Source: Progne subis subis | Taxonomy: Eukaryota; Chordata; Aves; Passeriformes; Hirundinidae | Length of the DNA stretch: 64,000 bases | Assembly: GCA_022316685.1 (NCBI GenBank) | Contig: JAKJHU010000309.1 | Coordinates: 1-64,000 of the forward strand | Direction of reading: 5' to 3' | In this document: piece by piece, positions 39,393 through 54,300 of the stretch | Layout: every line of letters starts with the position of its first letter | Numbering within the stretch: the first letter of the stretch is position 1 | Notes under the pieces: model-generated | What the model saw: the letters and a program-made list of their open reading frames with translations, nothing else | What the model was told of the DNA's origin: nothing | The model's database searches: none | Program-made: the position numbers and the translations under genes

Positions 39393-42300
39393 CTGGGAGA
39401 GGGGAAAGATGTTACTCTTACGTGCTGCTTCTGGCAGGGAGAGGATTTTGTCTGGATGGAGCCAGAGAGAGAGTTTGGACAAGGGCATGGAGTGATAGGA
39501 CAGAGGGGAATGGCTTTCCACTGCCAGGGCAGGGATAGATGGGATGTTCAGAAGGAATTCTTCCCTGTGAGGATAGTGAGGCCATGGCACAGGGTGCCCA
39601 GAGAAGCTGTGGCTGTCCCTGGATCCCTGGAAGTGTCCAAAGCCAGACTGGACAGCATTTGGAGCAACCTGGGATAGTGGAAGGTGTCCCTGCTCATGAC
39701 AGGATGTGCTTTAAGGTCCTTCCAACCCAAACCCCAGGATTCTATGATTCCAAACTGCTTTGCCCAGCTCACTTGACCTCAGTGTGGCCTGGACACTGCT
39801 AAAGCTCCTCATGATGACAAGGCCACCGCTCTGGTCACTTACTTTGCGATGGCTGTGAACGCTAATTCCACGTTGAGGCCGCTCTTGGCGCTGGTCTCCA
39901 TGAAGGGCACTCCGTACTCCTGTGGGATGAGACACAGCAGGGTCAGGATGGCACCAGTGGTGTTCCCAGGGACTCTCAGGGAGTGATTTTTGAGGATAAA
40001 GAAACAAGAGGTGTTAGTAGAAACTTAAGAACAACAGATGAGGAGAAAGGGGAGAGCACAACAAGGGAAAAAAGTCAAGGATTCCCAGGTGTATTTTGGG
40101 TCAGACGTCTCTAAGTGATCATTCCCTGTGCACATCCTTGGGGACATCCTCAGGTACCTCACCTACCTTGGCAAGTTTCTCTCCATCTTCCCTTTTCACC
40201 ACTCTGTCCTGGGCTGAATCCACCTGCACCAGGAAAGGCAAAGAGCAATTTGTGGTGATTTGGAAGGTCACCAGCATGTCCCTCCCTGTCCCCTCGTGCC
40301 CTGCCAGGCTCCCCTGCCTGTGGCTCCAGCGTGGGAGGAAGAGGAGGCTCTGGCAAAGCCCTGGGGCCAGGCTCACCTTGTTTCCCAGTAACATGAGGAC
40401 CACGTCCTGCTGTGCGTATTCATGGATCTCTGTCAGCCAAGCCTGGAGGGACACAGCCAAAGAGAGGGGTTGGCAACGGCTCCAGGAGGAGGAGGGGAGT
40501 GGGAATGATGGGGAGCTGCCCCAGTCCTGGTGTGGACACCCTCAGCAGGCAATGCTGCCATCCCAAGAAATGCTGGGGATGTTCCATGGATGATCCCTGT
40601 CAACAAGGGGGTGCCCTGGGGGACCCACTTAGGCTGCTACCAGATCCCCATTTCCCAGGGTAACAGCAGCCTTCTGACCCCCTCTGCCCACTCCATCTGC
40701 CCAGGGGTGCTTGTAGGGCTTTGACCCCAATTCCCCCCCAGCTGGGGTGTTCAGACTGAACCTTGCAGAGGACAAGCTGAGGGTTGGCTCCGGGATGTGC
40801 CCTGTGCCCATGTCCTGCACGTGCCGCCCCCGTGCTGAGCACACTGCTCCCAGCAGGCACCTGAACCTGCCTCCCTGAGCCGTGGGGTGGCTTCCCTGCC
40901 CTCTAATCCAGCCTAATCCAATCAAACCTGCTCTAATTCCCTGTAATCCCTGACCCTGTGGTGTGAGCAGCCGCCTGCTGTCTCCAGTGCTGGTGCCGGG
41001 CTCACGGCGATTCCTGGTCATTCCTGGTGGTCCCTGGTGATCCCTGGTGATCCCTGGTGGTCTGGTCCCTGGTGATCCCTGCTCCAAACCCAGCAGGAGC
41101 CTACAATGTGGCTGCAGCCCCAGGATTGCACTGCACCCAGGCTGGGCTCAGTGCTCAGTTCCATCATGGGTTGGAGTCACTCCTGACTCCCTTTGGCTTC
41201 CTTCTAACTCCACTCTGGCTCCATCCTGTTACCCTGGTTTTTCTGAGCTTTCTTATTAGCCTTCTTGAAATCCATAATGGAGTCAGATCTTTTGGTTACT
41301 GTACAATATTAGGAGCAGTTTTCTACCTTTCCCACAGATGTAACATAAACAAACCCTTTGTTTCTCATTCTTTGTCCTTTGTTTGCATATTTCTAACCTG
41401 AAAAACAACTGTAACTGACAGTGGGTCTGGCCACTGAGGCTGAGGGGTGGAAACCCAAAAAGCCAATCTTCTGCCAGATCCACAAATGTATAAAAAAGTA
41501 AAGAATAAACAAAGAGGTTCTTCCTTCTCTCTCCGCTCTCTTAGGAGCTGGAGGAACCTCTCCTTGCAGGTACTTGTCTGCGTGTGACTGCTTGTGTGTC
41601 TCGGCGACACCATCCCTCTTTCCAAAGCCTGGCAATTCCCCTGGGTGCTCATTCCTTCCCACTGGGGCTGTGTGTCCTGCAGGGACATCCCTCCCGTGTC
41701 CCCAGGGTTGCTGATGCTGCAGACAGGGCCATGTTACCCAGCCGCATGAAACCTCCAAAGGTTTTTTTTCACAGGCTCACCAGCTCCAAGCAGATTCAGA
41801 GCCTGGTTAACACCCAGCACTCACCCTTCTTGAACCATCCAGCTCCTCAGGCTGGAAAATGCCATTGCTGGCCAGTCCCAGCTGGTGGGAAGCCTTCCCA
41901 GCACCGATGACACTGGGAGCAGGGTGGCAGGACATGCCCTGTCCCTGCCATGGGACCGCAGGCACAGGGGGTTGGCAGGTGTGGTGCTGCCGAGGGAAGG
42001 ACACTCGGAGCAGGGACAGCTCCAGGCCCCCGGGGGATCAGGGGCTGTGTGTGACACATCACAGCCGCGGGGCGTGGATGCCACCATGGCATGGGGTGTT
42101 TGTGCAGGCACAGCTGCTCCCCGTGGATGCACACGGCATTCTCATGCCCGGGACAGGAGCAATTACATCCAGTTCATAATTGCTCCCCAGCTCGGGACAT
42201 GCTCTGGCAGTGCTGGCACAGGTGGCCTCCAGCAGCCACATGGGGCCGGTGGGGTGAAGGGAGGGGACACTGAGTGCCCCTAGATCTCCCTGACCCCCCC

Positions 42301-45300
42301 ACTGCGATGTGGGCAGCATCTGCTCTCCCCTCTGCCAGGTTTGAGAGCCCCAGGACTGCTGCCCAGCTGAAGGACCCAGGGGAGGGGACAAACTCGGGCA
42401 GCACCTGGAAGCCCCCAAAGCTGGGCAGGTGGGCTGGGGAGGTGCCGCATGATGGGACCTTCTCCCTGCCAGGTTTGGACTAAGCTGGGGGGGCAATGAG
42501 GTGCCCAACCCCAGCCCACTGTTGTTGGAGTCCAGGGCATTCCTTTGGTTGCCCTGGAGGGTCAGAGACCTGGGCAGGGGGCTCTGAGACCCCAGCCCAG
42601 AGCTCAGAGAGACTCTGGCTTTGATCTCAGTCCATGGGAAAAACTTCCTAAACTGAGAGAGGGTTTGCAGGCCACGGGAGTGTGAAAAATAGTAGTTTAG
42701 TTTATCACAGAGTGAAAAAAATAGTAATTTTAGGTTCATGGCATTAGAGTGAATGGAGACAAGATGGAGAATCTGGGGCGTTGCCTCCTTCTTCTTCCTT
42801 CTCCTTCCCTCACTCCATTTCTGCTATAACGTTAGCACAAAGTAGTTCGTGAGGATTGGGTCAGTGTATAGATGACCTTTTTAGTAATAGTGATAGACAT
42901 TAGTAAGAAATAGTAAATAACGAACACCTAGTAATTAGTATAAAAGATTAAGGACTGCCCAGCCCCGGGGGGAGACGTGAGAAGTCCATGCAGCTGCAAA
43001 CATCATGTTAGACTGTGAGAAATTTGTAAGATAAGAAACAATAAACGAAAAATGCAACCTTGAAAAATCTACACCTGAAGACTCCGTCTCTTCCTTCAGC
43101 TTAGCTCAGAGCTGTGCAAAGAGGAAAAGGACCCTGAAACCACCTAAATGTTGGGGAAGCCCCCCGACACACTGTGACCTGAAGGAGCAGACAGGGATGA
43201 GGGAGCAGCTCGCTGGGGAAAGCTCCCGTGCTCAGCTACCGCAGCAAGTTCTCTGCCAGTGCTGTAATTACACAGCGTTAATTGGCCAGAGTGGTGAATC
43301 CATCACCCTTTATTTGCTGTGAGAGGGAGAGCCTTCTCTGCCTGTCCCCTGCCTGTCCTTGCAGGTGCTCAGCAGCATCCACAGCCTTTCTGCAAGTGAC
43401 CACAGCTCCCGAACGAACCCACAGCCACAACACAGGCAGTCACACGTGAGGGGCCGGGGCTGCTGCTGTACCTGGATGTTGTCAAAGGACGCTTTGTTGG
43501 TGACATCGTAGAGCAGGAGCAGGGCTGTGGAGAGAGGGACAGGCCGTTAGTTCCCATGCCAAACCCATGGCTCAGAGCACACTCTGCACAGCCCCTGTGA
43601 GAGACAGAACACACCAAAATCCAGCACTGCAACACCTCACGCTGCTGGTGTTTGCAGAGCCTCCTCCATCCACGGCAGCTGCTTCGCACGGAAAACCACG
43701 GCAGGGATTCATGGCTCACCTGGCCTGCAGTGGCAGCTCAGGGCCCCCAAGAGCCGGAGGGAGGGGCTCCCCCAGAGCAGAGGAGCCGTGCTTACCATGG
43801 GCATCCCGGTAGTAGGCGTGGGTGACGCTGCGGAAGCGCTCCTGCCCGGCCGTGTCCCAGATCTGGAAGGCAGACAGGAGCAGAGGGATTAGATCTGACC
43901 AGAACCCATCCCAAACCAGCCCAAACAGCACGGTGCAACCCCAGGAAGCTTCTCCAGCTTTTGCTCCCAGAGACGTCAATAGGAAAAATGCCCAGGACAA
44001 TAAATATGGAAGCAGCCTCTCCCCGCTCCTCGGTGTGGGGACACGATGTGGCCAAGGGCTCCCAACACGGCCATTAATTGGAAAATCCATGGAGCAGATG
44101 GATGCATGGGTCCCACTAATGTGATTTTTCAGTCCTTAATGCAGCACGAGGTTTGCAGAGTGCACGCTGCTGCCTGGGGGAATCTGTGTTACCGAGCTCC
44201 GGGCAAAGGGCTCGGAGAAACTGGTCTGAGGGGGCTGGAGCAGCTCTGGCTGCAGGGGCACACAGGCTGGGATGGGGATCACTGTGGGCAGAACAGCCCC
44301 CAGCCCTGAGCAGGCTCCTGCTAAGGGCACAGAGCAGCCAGAAGGGTCCCTAAGGCTGTCCCAGGGCAGGAGACACGACCGCAAAGCCCCATTGTGGGGG
44401 TGCTCCTCAGCTTTGTCCTCTGAGGGGCTTTGTCCATCTCTGAACACCCAGGGCAGCAGGGGAGGTGCTTCCAGGGACATGGGGACATACCTGCAGCTTC
44501 ACCTTCACCCCATCCACCGTCAGCACCTTGTTCTGAAAGAGAACGGAAAGGGTGGTGAGGGGTGAGCACATGCTGCAGAACACCAAGGGAGACAGAGCCA
44601 GCCCCCACCCCAGTCAGTGTTTCCCCCAAGCCATCGGGCTGATCCCCTCTCCTGCTTCTTCAACTCCCATCCATTGGTCCCCGCACCTGCAGAGCCATTT
44701 TAACCTGGCCCAGCCAGAGAATCTCTCCCTGTATCAGCACAAGTTGCATCTATTTGGGTACCTAAACCCTGGCAATGCCACACCCAGCTCAGGCTGGAGA
44801 CCTCTGGCCGTAAATTAATGAGCACCAGCATCCCACCTTAATGGCCTTCAAAAGACAGAGTCAACCACTCCACATCCAGCCAGCAAACTAAAAATAACTC
44901 CTGCTCTTGCCTCTTGGACCTGTTTTTCTCCTGGTTTCTCTGTCAGGATGTTTTTCTCCCTGTTTTGCTTGGTTTTAGGAAAGGTGGAACCAAGGAGGAG
45001 AGGGGGCAGTGTCCCTCCACACTGGATTTTCCCCAAAGCCAACAGGATATTCTGTGTGGAAGGATGCTCTGGCAGAGCTGGGAGCTGTGTGGGAGCCCCT
45101 CAGTGCCCCTCAGAGTGGCTGGAGGGCAGGAGATGGATCCTGACCGTGTCCCAGTGCAATCACCATCCCAGGAATCTGCACCAGCCTCTCCAAACATCAA
45201 AGGAATGCAAGCCTGCAGACCAGCGGTCCCAGGGGAAGGAGCAGAGAAGAGATTAATTTGCTCGTCAGATCCATAGAAATTAGCACAGTAATCAGTGGGA

Positions 45301-48300
45301 CGTGCTGGAAACACGGCCAGGGAACAGCGCACCAGTGGGATGAGGCAGCTGGTGGCTGCTCTGGTGATAATTTAAATCCCATTTCCTCCATTTGCTCTGG
45401 AGCTTGGTTTGGGATGCTCCCACGTGGCCATGGGATGGCCAAGGCTGCCAGGACTCCAGATGGGCTCAGCCCTGGCTCATCCACCCTTGGCACTGGACAC
45501 GCCACCGGCCCCTCCAGTGCCACCAAACCCCCCAGGGATCCATGCCACGATCCATCCCTGCACAGCCCACACCGCCCAGCACCACCAGCCCTTCAGGTGC
45601 TGCCAGGCTCCTCATTGATAGTTTTAAGGAGGGCAGAGGGAGCCTCTCATCTCCTGCACATCTACACCAGGATCCGGCGAGGAGGAGAGGGCAGGAGAGA
45701 GCCGGAGCGCTGAATCCTCCGTCTGCTCAGGCAGGCGCAGGGAGACGGCCGAGGTTTATAAATACCTTCAAAGGCAGCGACTGAGACGGGGGAGAGAAGT
45801 GATTCACAGCCCGGGAGCTGTAAAAATAGGCAGCCAGGGGGTGGGGGAGCTGGGAAGTACTCGGGGAAAAGCCAGGGCTCGGGGAGTCGAGCCTTTCCCA
45901 GGATGTGACACCCGGGCTCCTGAAGGCTTGAAGTGCCTAAAACGCAGGGTCCCCGCTGCCACAAAGTGCTCCCCAGAGCTCGGTGCCTCTGCCCGGGGCT
46001 CCAGGTGAGCAGGGACAGAGCCACCCCTGGGGCAGAACCACAGCTGCACCTCCACCTCATCCCCGAGGTGGGGAACAGCCCGGTCCTAACCTGTGCCACA
46101 GGTGAGACATGGCAGGTTATGCTCTGCAGGAGATCCACTCTCCTGAGCTCACCTTGCTCTCCAAAACCCTGGCTCCTACATGCAGGTGCTGGACCTGCAG
46201 GTACATCCCACAGGCTCTGCACTGGCACAATGCCCTTCCAAACACCATTCCCAGGTGCTGGCAGCCAGCTGCCAATACCACCTGCCAGGGATCCTGCCAG
46301 GGACCATGCCAGGGACTGCAGAGGAAGGCAAAGGCGCTTCACCATCGGCCCCAGCTCTTTGCACGAGGGGATGAGGACACTTGGTGAGATGGATGGTGAC
46401 AGGGGACAAGGACACAGTGAGTGTCACGTTAAAACCAGCACCAAACAGGTGCCCTGCCCTTGCCCACGGCCACAGGAGCACCTCCAGCACAGAGCAGTGC
46501 GTGTGGCTGTGCCCCCAGGGCCATGTCCCCAGGGTGGCCGAGCTCCAAGGCTGACAGGACACCGGGGGTGGGAGGGAGGGAGGGAGGGAGAACATGTCCC
46601 CAGCCCTGAGCGTGGATCATCCAGGCCAAAGCCACCTTGAAGCACCTGGTGAGCAGCCAGAAGAGCTGAAGCTTCAAAGGTGCCCCACATGCACTGACCT
46701 CCCCTTCAGGAGTTAATTAACACGGAGCCGCAGCAACAGGAGTCACACTAATTACGACTGACCTATATTTTAGGGAGGTAAATGCTTAGACCTACCTAAT
46801 TAAAGTCTGCACAGGGATCCAGGTGCTGCTGGAGCAGCCTGGGGAAAAAACTGATTTTCTGCTGATTGGGTGTGGAACAGAGCAGGCTTCCAGGGTGAGA
46901 AGCTGTAGAAGTGCTCCTGCAGGCAGGAGACACAGCCAGAGCAAGCCAGAGCATCACTCCTACCTGCATCCCTGCCTGCATCCCAAAGAAGCTTGCCCAG
47001 AGCAGCTGTGGCTGCCCCTGGATCCCTGGAAGTGTCCAAGGCCAGGTTGGACAGGGCTTGGAGTGACCTGGTTTAGTGGGAGGTGTCCCTGCCCAGGGCA
47101 GGGCGTGGATTAAGGTCCCTTCCAAGCCAAACCATTCCAGGATTCTGTGATCCCTGCCTGCCCCAGGCTCAGGGTGGCTGCAGAACACGGGTGAAGAAGC
47201 CGAGAAGGTGGGAGGGAGGAGCAGGGTGGGAGAAGGCAGGAGCTGGGCTGGGAAAGGGCAGGAGCTGCTGCCAGCAGCACACACCAGCGTGCTTCAGATG
47301 AACCAGGTGCCCAGGTCTCCCCCATACCACAGCTAGGGACTTTCCAGCTTCCAATTTTAGGGTTTTTTTAAGGAGATGCCTCAATTCCCTCCTGTCAGCC
47401 CTTCCAAGGCACGGCTGGGGGCTGAGCTCCTAATGAGCATCCAAAGACAAAAGAGCTGTGTGTCGATGCACTGGGATGTGAGATGTGCTGCCAGCCCTGC
47501 CTGCGAGGGGAGGGGCTGTGCTCTGGGGGCTCCTTCTGCACCTCACCTCGTGTGTTAGAACAGCCTCCTGCCACAGTTCGGGCAGGAGAACCATCCCAGC
47601 AGCCCCGCTCTGCTGCCGCCCTTCCCAGTTTCAGTTTTTGTGTCCCTTTTCCTGGGGCGTCTCGTCTAGCAGGGGCCGCAGTGGAATGCCTGCAGCGCCT
47701 GGGGTGGACAAACGCGATGCTCCTGAAGTTAAATAATCCTCAGGACATCAGATGAACAAAGTCGGAACCTTGCAGATGCAGGGAAAAAAAATTAAATTAC
47801 CGAGTGCAGATGGTCCTCAATTAAGGGCAGCATTATCACACACCGAGGCCCCGCTGGCTGCAGCCCTGGCACGATCCCACGGCCACAGCTGCCCGGCAGC
47901 AGCAGAAGGGAGGGAAGGGAAGGTGATGGAGCGAAACCTGAGACGTGCACAGACGCTGCTCCCACGCAGATCCGGCCCTGCCGCCCCACTCTGCCCTCAC
48001 ACAGCTGCAGGATGGGCAAAGGCCATACCCTGGATCACACAGCTGCAGGATGGGCAAAGGCCATACCCTGGATCACACAGCTGCAGGATGGGCAAAGGCC
48101 ACAGCCCGGATCACAGGGTCCCCACAGTGCCCGTGAGTCCCACCAGGAGCAGCTGGCACATCCCCCAGGCACCTGAGCACATGCCACTGACGCTGCAGCA
48201 CAACCCGGGATCAGCACCATCGACAGCCCTGCCTCTCCCAGCTCTTACACACATGAACTCATTAATTAAAGCCCTTAAAGTCAAATTGGATACATGGATC

Positions 48301-51300
48301 AATTTGCTTTGCAATTAACTGGACAAATGGGAAGCTGCTCACTGGCACTGTTCAGGCTCCAACCACAGGACCCCCACGCTGGCTCCAGTGGTGCCCCACA
48401 AGTGCCCACCCAAGCACTTCTACCATGGAAAAAAGCCCCTCTAATGTAATTTCTGAGCCTTGGAGGCATTCGCCTGCAGCTGAAGGGGGAGCAAATTCCT
48501 GTCAAAATGAGGATAAATGGCGTTAGTGACTCTAGATCAAAGCCAGCGCAGGCGCTGGGGCAGCACAGAGTTAATTAGTGCCAGTAATGAGCTGTGGGAC
48601 TGACAGCGCAGCCACACAGAAATGTCATTAGGTTGTGGTGTCACCGGGCCAGGCCACCTGGGAGCCAGGGCTAGATTGTGTTATCCTTTATTGCAGGGAG
48701 CCAGGAGACACCCAGCAGTGGAGGACAGGCTGAAGGGACTGCTGGAGCACCCCAGCCCCATGCCAAGGCCAGCCCAGGAGCCAAATTCCCACCTGGCAAA
48801 GCCCAGGGAGCCCCTGCGAGCACAGATCTCCTGTGCCAGGAGGAAATGGGATGAGTTGTGATATAGCAGACACACAAATAACCACCACCTCCAACGGCGG
48901 CTGCAAAAATAGATCAAGGATCGATATGGAAATCTGCCCGAAACAGCAGGACACTGCATTAAATTTGCTCGTTAAAACCCCGAGGTTTTCCCAGACATGT
49001 GCAGCCAGGGAGCTGGTGCTGGTGGCTCAGCACCTCTCCAGGCTCAGGGACATCCCGGCCCGCTGCCAAGGCCAGGATCCAGGAGCAGCCCCACTTTGTC
49101 CCCTCAGTGCTCCTAAACCTGTTCCCTCTAAACCCAGGCAGTGCCCGACCCAGCCCAGCCCAGCCCAGCCATCAGCACCTCCACGGAGAGCACAGCCACC
49201 ACTCCAGCCTGGGAAAACCCTTCCAGGAGCACATTCCCTGCAGGAGAGGGGAGGGAGGGCACAGCCTGATGCTGGGCTGGAACCTGGAAAGCCTCTGGGA
49301 ACGGGGAGAGCAGGGCAGGGCTGTCGGTGGAGGCAGGGCTGTGCCATGGTGTGGCTGGACGTGGTCCTGCTCCAGCCGTGCTGTGTGGGGCTGGAGGATG
49401 TCCCAGGCACTGGGAATCGCGTTCCGTGATCCTCTTCCTCCTCCTCAGCTGCGCCACCACCACAAACACCCATGAGCATCCCGGGGAGACCTGGATGGCC
49501 AAAACACCCCAGCGCTGTTCCCTCTGCCTCTCCTATAAATCCTTCCTTTCAGAGAAAAATCCCAACCATCCATCTCCCGGGGCAGGTGATGAATTCCTCA
49601 GCAGCTCTGTGCATTTGCGCTGCGCAGCTAAAAATAGAAACTTCTGCCTTGGGATGTTTTCCTCCCCAGGCCTTGCACACTCCTGCCTGCAGCCGCTCCA
49701 GCGCCGGTGCCAAGATCCTTTCAGAGCCCACAACGAGCTCTGGCTGCTCAGCTCCTGCTCAGTTCCTCGGCAGATCCTGGGAAATGCAGATGAACTCCTC
49801 TGAGCCCAGGGCGCTTCCAACCTGCCCCGGTGCCAGAGCCACCCCGGAGCCCCTCGAGGCGTCACCCCACCCTGTCCCCTCTGCCACAAACACAGCCCTG
49901 CACAAACACCCCCAGGTCTGGCCTCCAGCTGGGCACAGCCCCTTCCCCACAGCGCCCAGCAAGTGCCCCAGGGATGTCAGCAGCACCAGCCCTTGTCCAG
50001 AGCCCTGTTCACTACATTAAACCCCAATTAACATCTCCCGGGCTGCCAGCCCCACCTGAGATAAGAGTCCAGGCTCTTGTTGGAGCAGACGCACTGAAGA
50101 ATTAGTGACTTATCATCTTCTAGTCACATCAGCCTGCAAATAAAAGGGTTTTCTGGCAAGAAGAGAATCCTGTCTTAGGGGCAGATTAGAGGTAAGAGGA
50201 TCTGCCGAGGATCATACGTTTTAAATTCAGCCCTGCTCTGCTTCTCAGCATCGCCCACAGCATTGGCAGACCCGGGTGGGGTCGTGTTCCCTCCCAGCCC
50301 GGCTGCTCCGTGAAACCAGCGAAGTCCTGGCATGATCCAGGGGAGGGCTCCTTGAGGGAGGCACAGCCAGAGCACACTTGATGCTCTCAAGCCCAACGGG
50401 GCTGCTGGGGCTCATCCCAGCAGGAGGGAGACGGGGCCGTGTGAGCTTTGGGATGTCCCCACAGCGTGGGAGTGAGCCTGAGCCCCGATCCCACAGGCAG
50501 CCAGAGAAACCCACCCTCAGAATTCCTCAGGGCAGGACCTGCCCTGGAGACCAGAGTGGCCAGAAAGCAGCAGGAAGGCTGCAGCCCATCCCTGCAGCTC
50601 CAGCACCCGGGATGGGATCCTGCCCACCAGGGATGGCTGCACAGCTCCCCCCACCCTGCGCTGCATCACTCACCCCTCCCATCTCTTTTCCCCCTACTTT
50701 ATAAAATAAAGGACATTTTTTAAAATATCCCTGCGTGCTTCTAAACCGGGAAGCCTTGGAAACAAAGGGGGCAGAGATGGCTCACGCAGATCTGTGCCAA
50801 TACTGGGAATAAGTAACGTGGCGCTCGACAAATTTATCTTAATTTTCCTCATCAAGGCCGTGCCACGCTGCAAGGCTGAACAGGGATCTCCACAGAGCAT
50901 TTATTGCTCTATCATTTCTCATCTGCGGCAAACACGGCCCTGTCAGTGCCACAGAGATGAAAAATGGCTCATCAGGTCCTGTTAGACAGGGAATCGTTTA
51001 TCTGGGGAGAAATAAAGCCTAGCAGCACTTTTCTGACCTTACAGGTCTTTTCCAACCTAAGCGATTCCAGGATTTGCCTCAGTGACTGCAGCCAGCCCTG
51101 GGCTGAAAACTTGCCTGAAGTTTCTGAGAAGACTTTACAATCCAATTAAAAAAAAATCAGGACTGAATATCCAGCAGCAAACGTTCTTGTCAGCACCCAG
51201 CAGTAACACAGCAGCGTCTGCAGACAGCACTGCAAACAGCATTATTAAAGAGCACTTCTCATCCCTAAAGAAAACAAAATCCCCAAAGACCTGACAAAGG

Positions 51301-54300
51301 AATCTGCAGCTTTTTATCCCAAACACTCCCATCCTTCACCCACAGCCAAGGCAGACAGCTCCCAAAAACTGCTGTGCAGCAAACCTGAGCCCAGATTCTT
51401 TGAAGGATTTAAGGAAAAGAGTGACTGAACAGCTCTAATGAGATTTTCTGACAACTGTACAAGGTCAGGACTGGCACCCATCAGGTGCTCCCTGGTACCA
51501 CAGCCCATCTCTGCACGGTGCAGTGGCAACAGGGACAGCCAGGGCTGAAACACCGCATGTCCCGGCCCCTCTGCAGGGCAGGTCCCTCCTCAGCCCCTGG
51601 CTGCTCCCCAAAGTCCAGCAGAGCTTCCTGAGGTTTCACCTTCCCCTCGCTGAGCACAGCGGTTCCAGCCGGCAATGCCACCAGGGTCCTGCCTGGCCAT
51701 CTGCCCCTTCCTCGCGCAAGAACAATCCTGAAATCCCCTGGGACAGAGCTGGGGAGGCAGGGGCTGAGCAGGCAGAGCCCCTGCCCCACCAGCCCCCTGC
51801 CAGAGCCGGGGTGGCCACCTGGATGCACCCACAGGTGGCCCAAGGCAGAAGCCAGGAGCGTCCACAGCGTGGGCACCGTGCGCTCAAAGCTTTGATCTTT
51901 GCCAAGCTTTTCCTCCTCCCTGGCAGCAGTCCCAGCTCTCCCATTTTCTGCTCTACTAGAGCAGGCTCTTCCCCAGGTTTGGGCACCACTGAAAGCCCCG
52001 GGAGATGCAGAGGTGCTGAGGAATTGTGGCTCAGCCGCGCCGGCGTTTCCACGCCAAAACCACCGCAGTCAGCCAAACCAGCTTGGCCAATCCAACTGCA
52101 CCGCTTGCTCTCCCCAGGTGGGGCTCTGGAGCAGAGCTGCAAGCCAGGAATGTGCTGGGAAATCACCCCAGTGAGGCAAAACACCCCAAATCCTTCACTG
52201 TGGGTGCTGGAGATCCGGGCAGCAGTGCTGGTCCAAGATACTGCCAACCCTTTTACAAACAAAACTGAACCAAAACCCACACATGACCTCCTCGATTTTT
52301 TTTTTTGTTGTTGTTGTTGCACGTTTGGAAAGCCCAACATCAGCCAAGAACTCCAGCTGGAGCGGCCAGGTCCTCAGGAGAGGATTTCCACTCTGCCCTG
52401 GGCTGTGGGGCTGATCCCCGGAGAATCAGCCCTCCCAGAGCTGCCCTGCTCCCGCTGCTCCCCCCAGCACAGCCGGCTGTCAGAACGAGCTGACCTCACG
52501 TGTGTGTTATCCAGGAGGGAAAAACACATCACATCTGCCAGGCATTAGCGCTTGCTTGGGAACAAAGTTATTTTCGGCATTGTTGAGCACTTTTCCCATT
52601 AATTCACGCACACTGATAAGCGCAGCTCATGAATGGGTTGAAGGAAGTTCGAGCTGAGCCACAGAGCCACTCGCTGAGCCCCAGCCCTGCCAGAGGCCAC
52701 CTGGATGTGTCACCCCGATGTAAAGGGGTCTGGGGAGCGGCCCCACAGAGCAGGACCCCCTGTCCAGGCTCAGCTCCTCGGCGTGAGTGAGCTCTGGGCA
52801 GGGCAGGGAGGGCAGCCCCGCCACGGGACGGTGCAGGGACACAGGGCACGGAGGGCTCACAGCTGCCAGCCCCTCACCGGGGGCCGTGGGGGCTGCCCAG
52901 CACCGCTGCCAAATCCGGGCTCAGCTCTGAAAACTGGCACCAGGAGCAGCAACAATCCCCAGCTCTTCCTCTGAGGAAAACGGGGCCGTGCAGAGCCCAG
53001 GGGTCGCAGCTCGCCTGCTTCCCCACAGCTCCCAGCGCTGAGCGTGCTCAACACCAGGGAGAAAAGATGAAAAATGAAATCCTGGCCATCTGTCTGCACG
53101 AGCTGTGCTCCCCAGAGGGGGTCTGGACTGACCCTGCACTGCCCAGGACGCTGTGGATGGATGCTCACCCAGGGCCGCTCCCCTCCACAGGAGATCCCTG
53201 GACGGGGTCCCCACTTCGAGCCCCCAACAATCATGCATCCACACATGCAGCTGTGCTTTTCTCAATCACCAGCTCCAAGGAAGCAGCAAGGCACGCAGGC
53301 ACCGGTGGCACCGGCACGAGAAGTAATTTCTACCAAATTCAGCATCCAACACAGGGCGAGCTGCTCACCAGTGGGGTCTACACTCCCCAGACAGGCTGGG
53401 GCTGCCCAGGTGCCTTCAGCAGCCTCCTGCACTTGGCTTTGGGGGGATAAGGATCATTAACAGGGAGCTGTTCCGAGGCTGGGAACGCAGGACCCGCAGC
53501 CAGCTGTCCCTGGGGGATGTGCCAGGCACAGCCCAGGCTCGGTCCTGGCGTGGGGCAGGACCCCCAGCTCCTCCTCAGCCCAGCACACCCCACAGGCACG
53601 GCCGTGGCGCAGCGGCTCTCCCCCAGTAACAGCGTTAATGCCACGGAGCCTTCCCGGGATCGTTGCCGTGGTGATGCTGCGCAGGCAAAGCTGGAAGAGC
53701 CAAAGCCTCCATTTCCCCAGTGTGTCGCTGAGCCTGAGAACATCGAGGCTTGGCAGGCAGGAGGAGAACGTCCCGAGACACGGGGCAGATGGCACAAGGG
53801 CCAGCGAGGTGGATGCGATGGCCCCAGGGCACCTGAACCCAAGCAGCTGGGCACAGCTCCCACCGCTCGCCTCCTTTCCATAAATTAAACAGAAAAAAAC
53901 CTACGCAAAATGGAACAAAGCCTGTCCAGGTGTTCACAGCAGGACCAGCCACGTCCTCAGAAGTGTGCTAATGGTTTTGTGGCCCCCAGGAGATGACCCT
54001 TCCTGCCTGCTGCCCTCCTGCCCTCAGCCCCGCCACACCAACACCTTCCTCAGGCTCAGAAGCACCACTGAGATCCCGGAGTACCCATTAAACTCCTCCT
54101 CACCTGGGACAACCACGGCCCAGGGCAATGGACATCACCCTTTAGAGCTGAAGCACCAGGAGCTCCCAGCTCACGTTAGTTAGTTACGATCAGGGAGAAA
54201 CACTTTTTCCCAGTGGAGGCATAAGGATGAATTATTTGCTGTTGCTTCCCAGAGATTCACCAACGCCTCAGGGCAATGACTCGGTGCTGAGCCAGGATTA

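Larger units (their letters stand above)
40443..43471 (-). other. RAB26 intron with two solo LTRs
   Basis: 3,029 bp. It holds a 10-bp tandem repeat at 41,007-41,085 and solo LTRs at 41,227-41,609 and 42,523-43,169; the 0.9 kb between the LTRs shows no viral coding remnant. Confidence 0.8.

Noticed and set aside
42681..43171. A shorter LTR starting at TGTGAAAAATAG
   Set aside because: No target-site duplication fits that start; starting at 42,523 gives a perfect CACTGT duplication.
51523..52548. A 341-codon open frame in the RAB26 intron
   Set aside because: Low-information Pro/Ser/Ala composition, no family resemblance, no supporting splice or promoter context.
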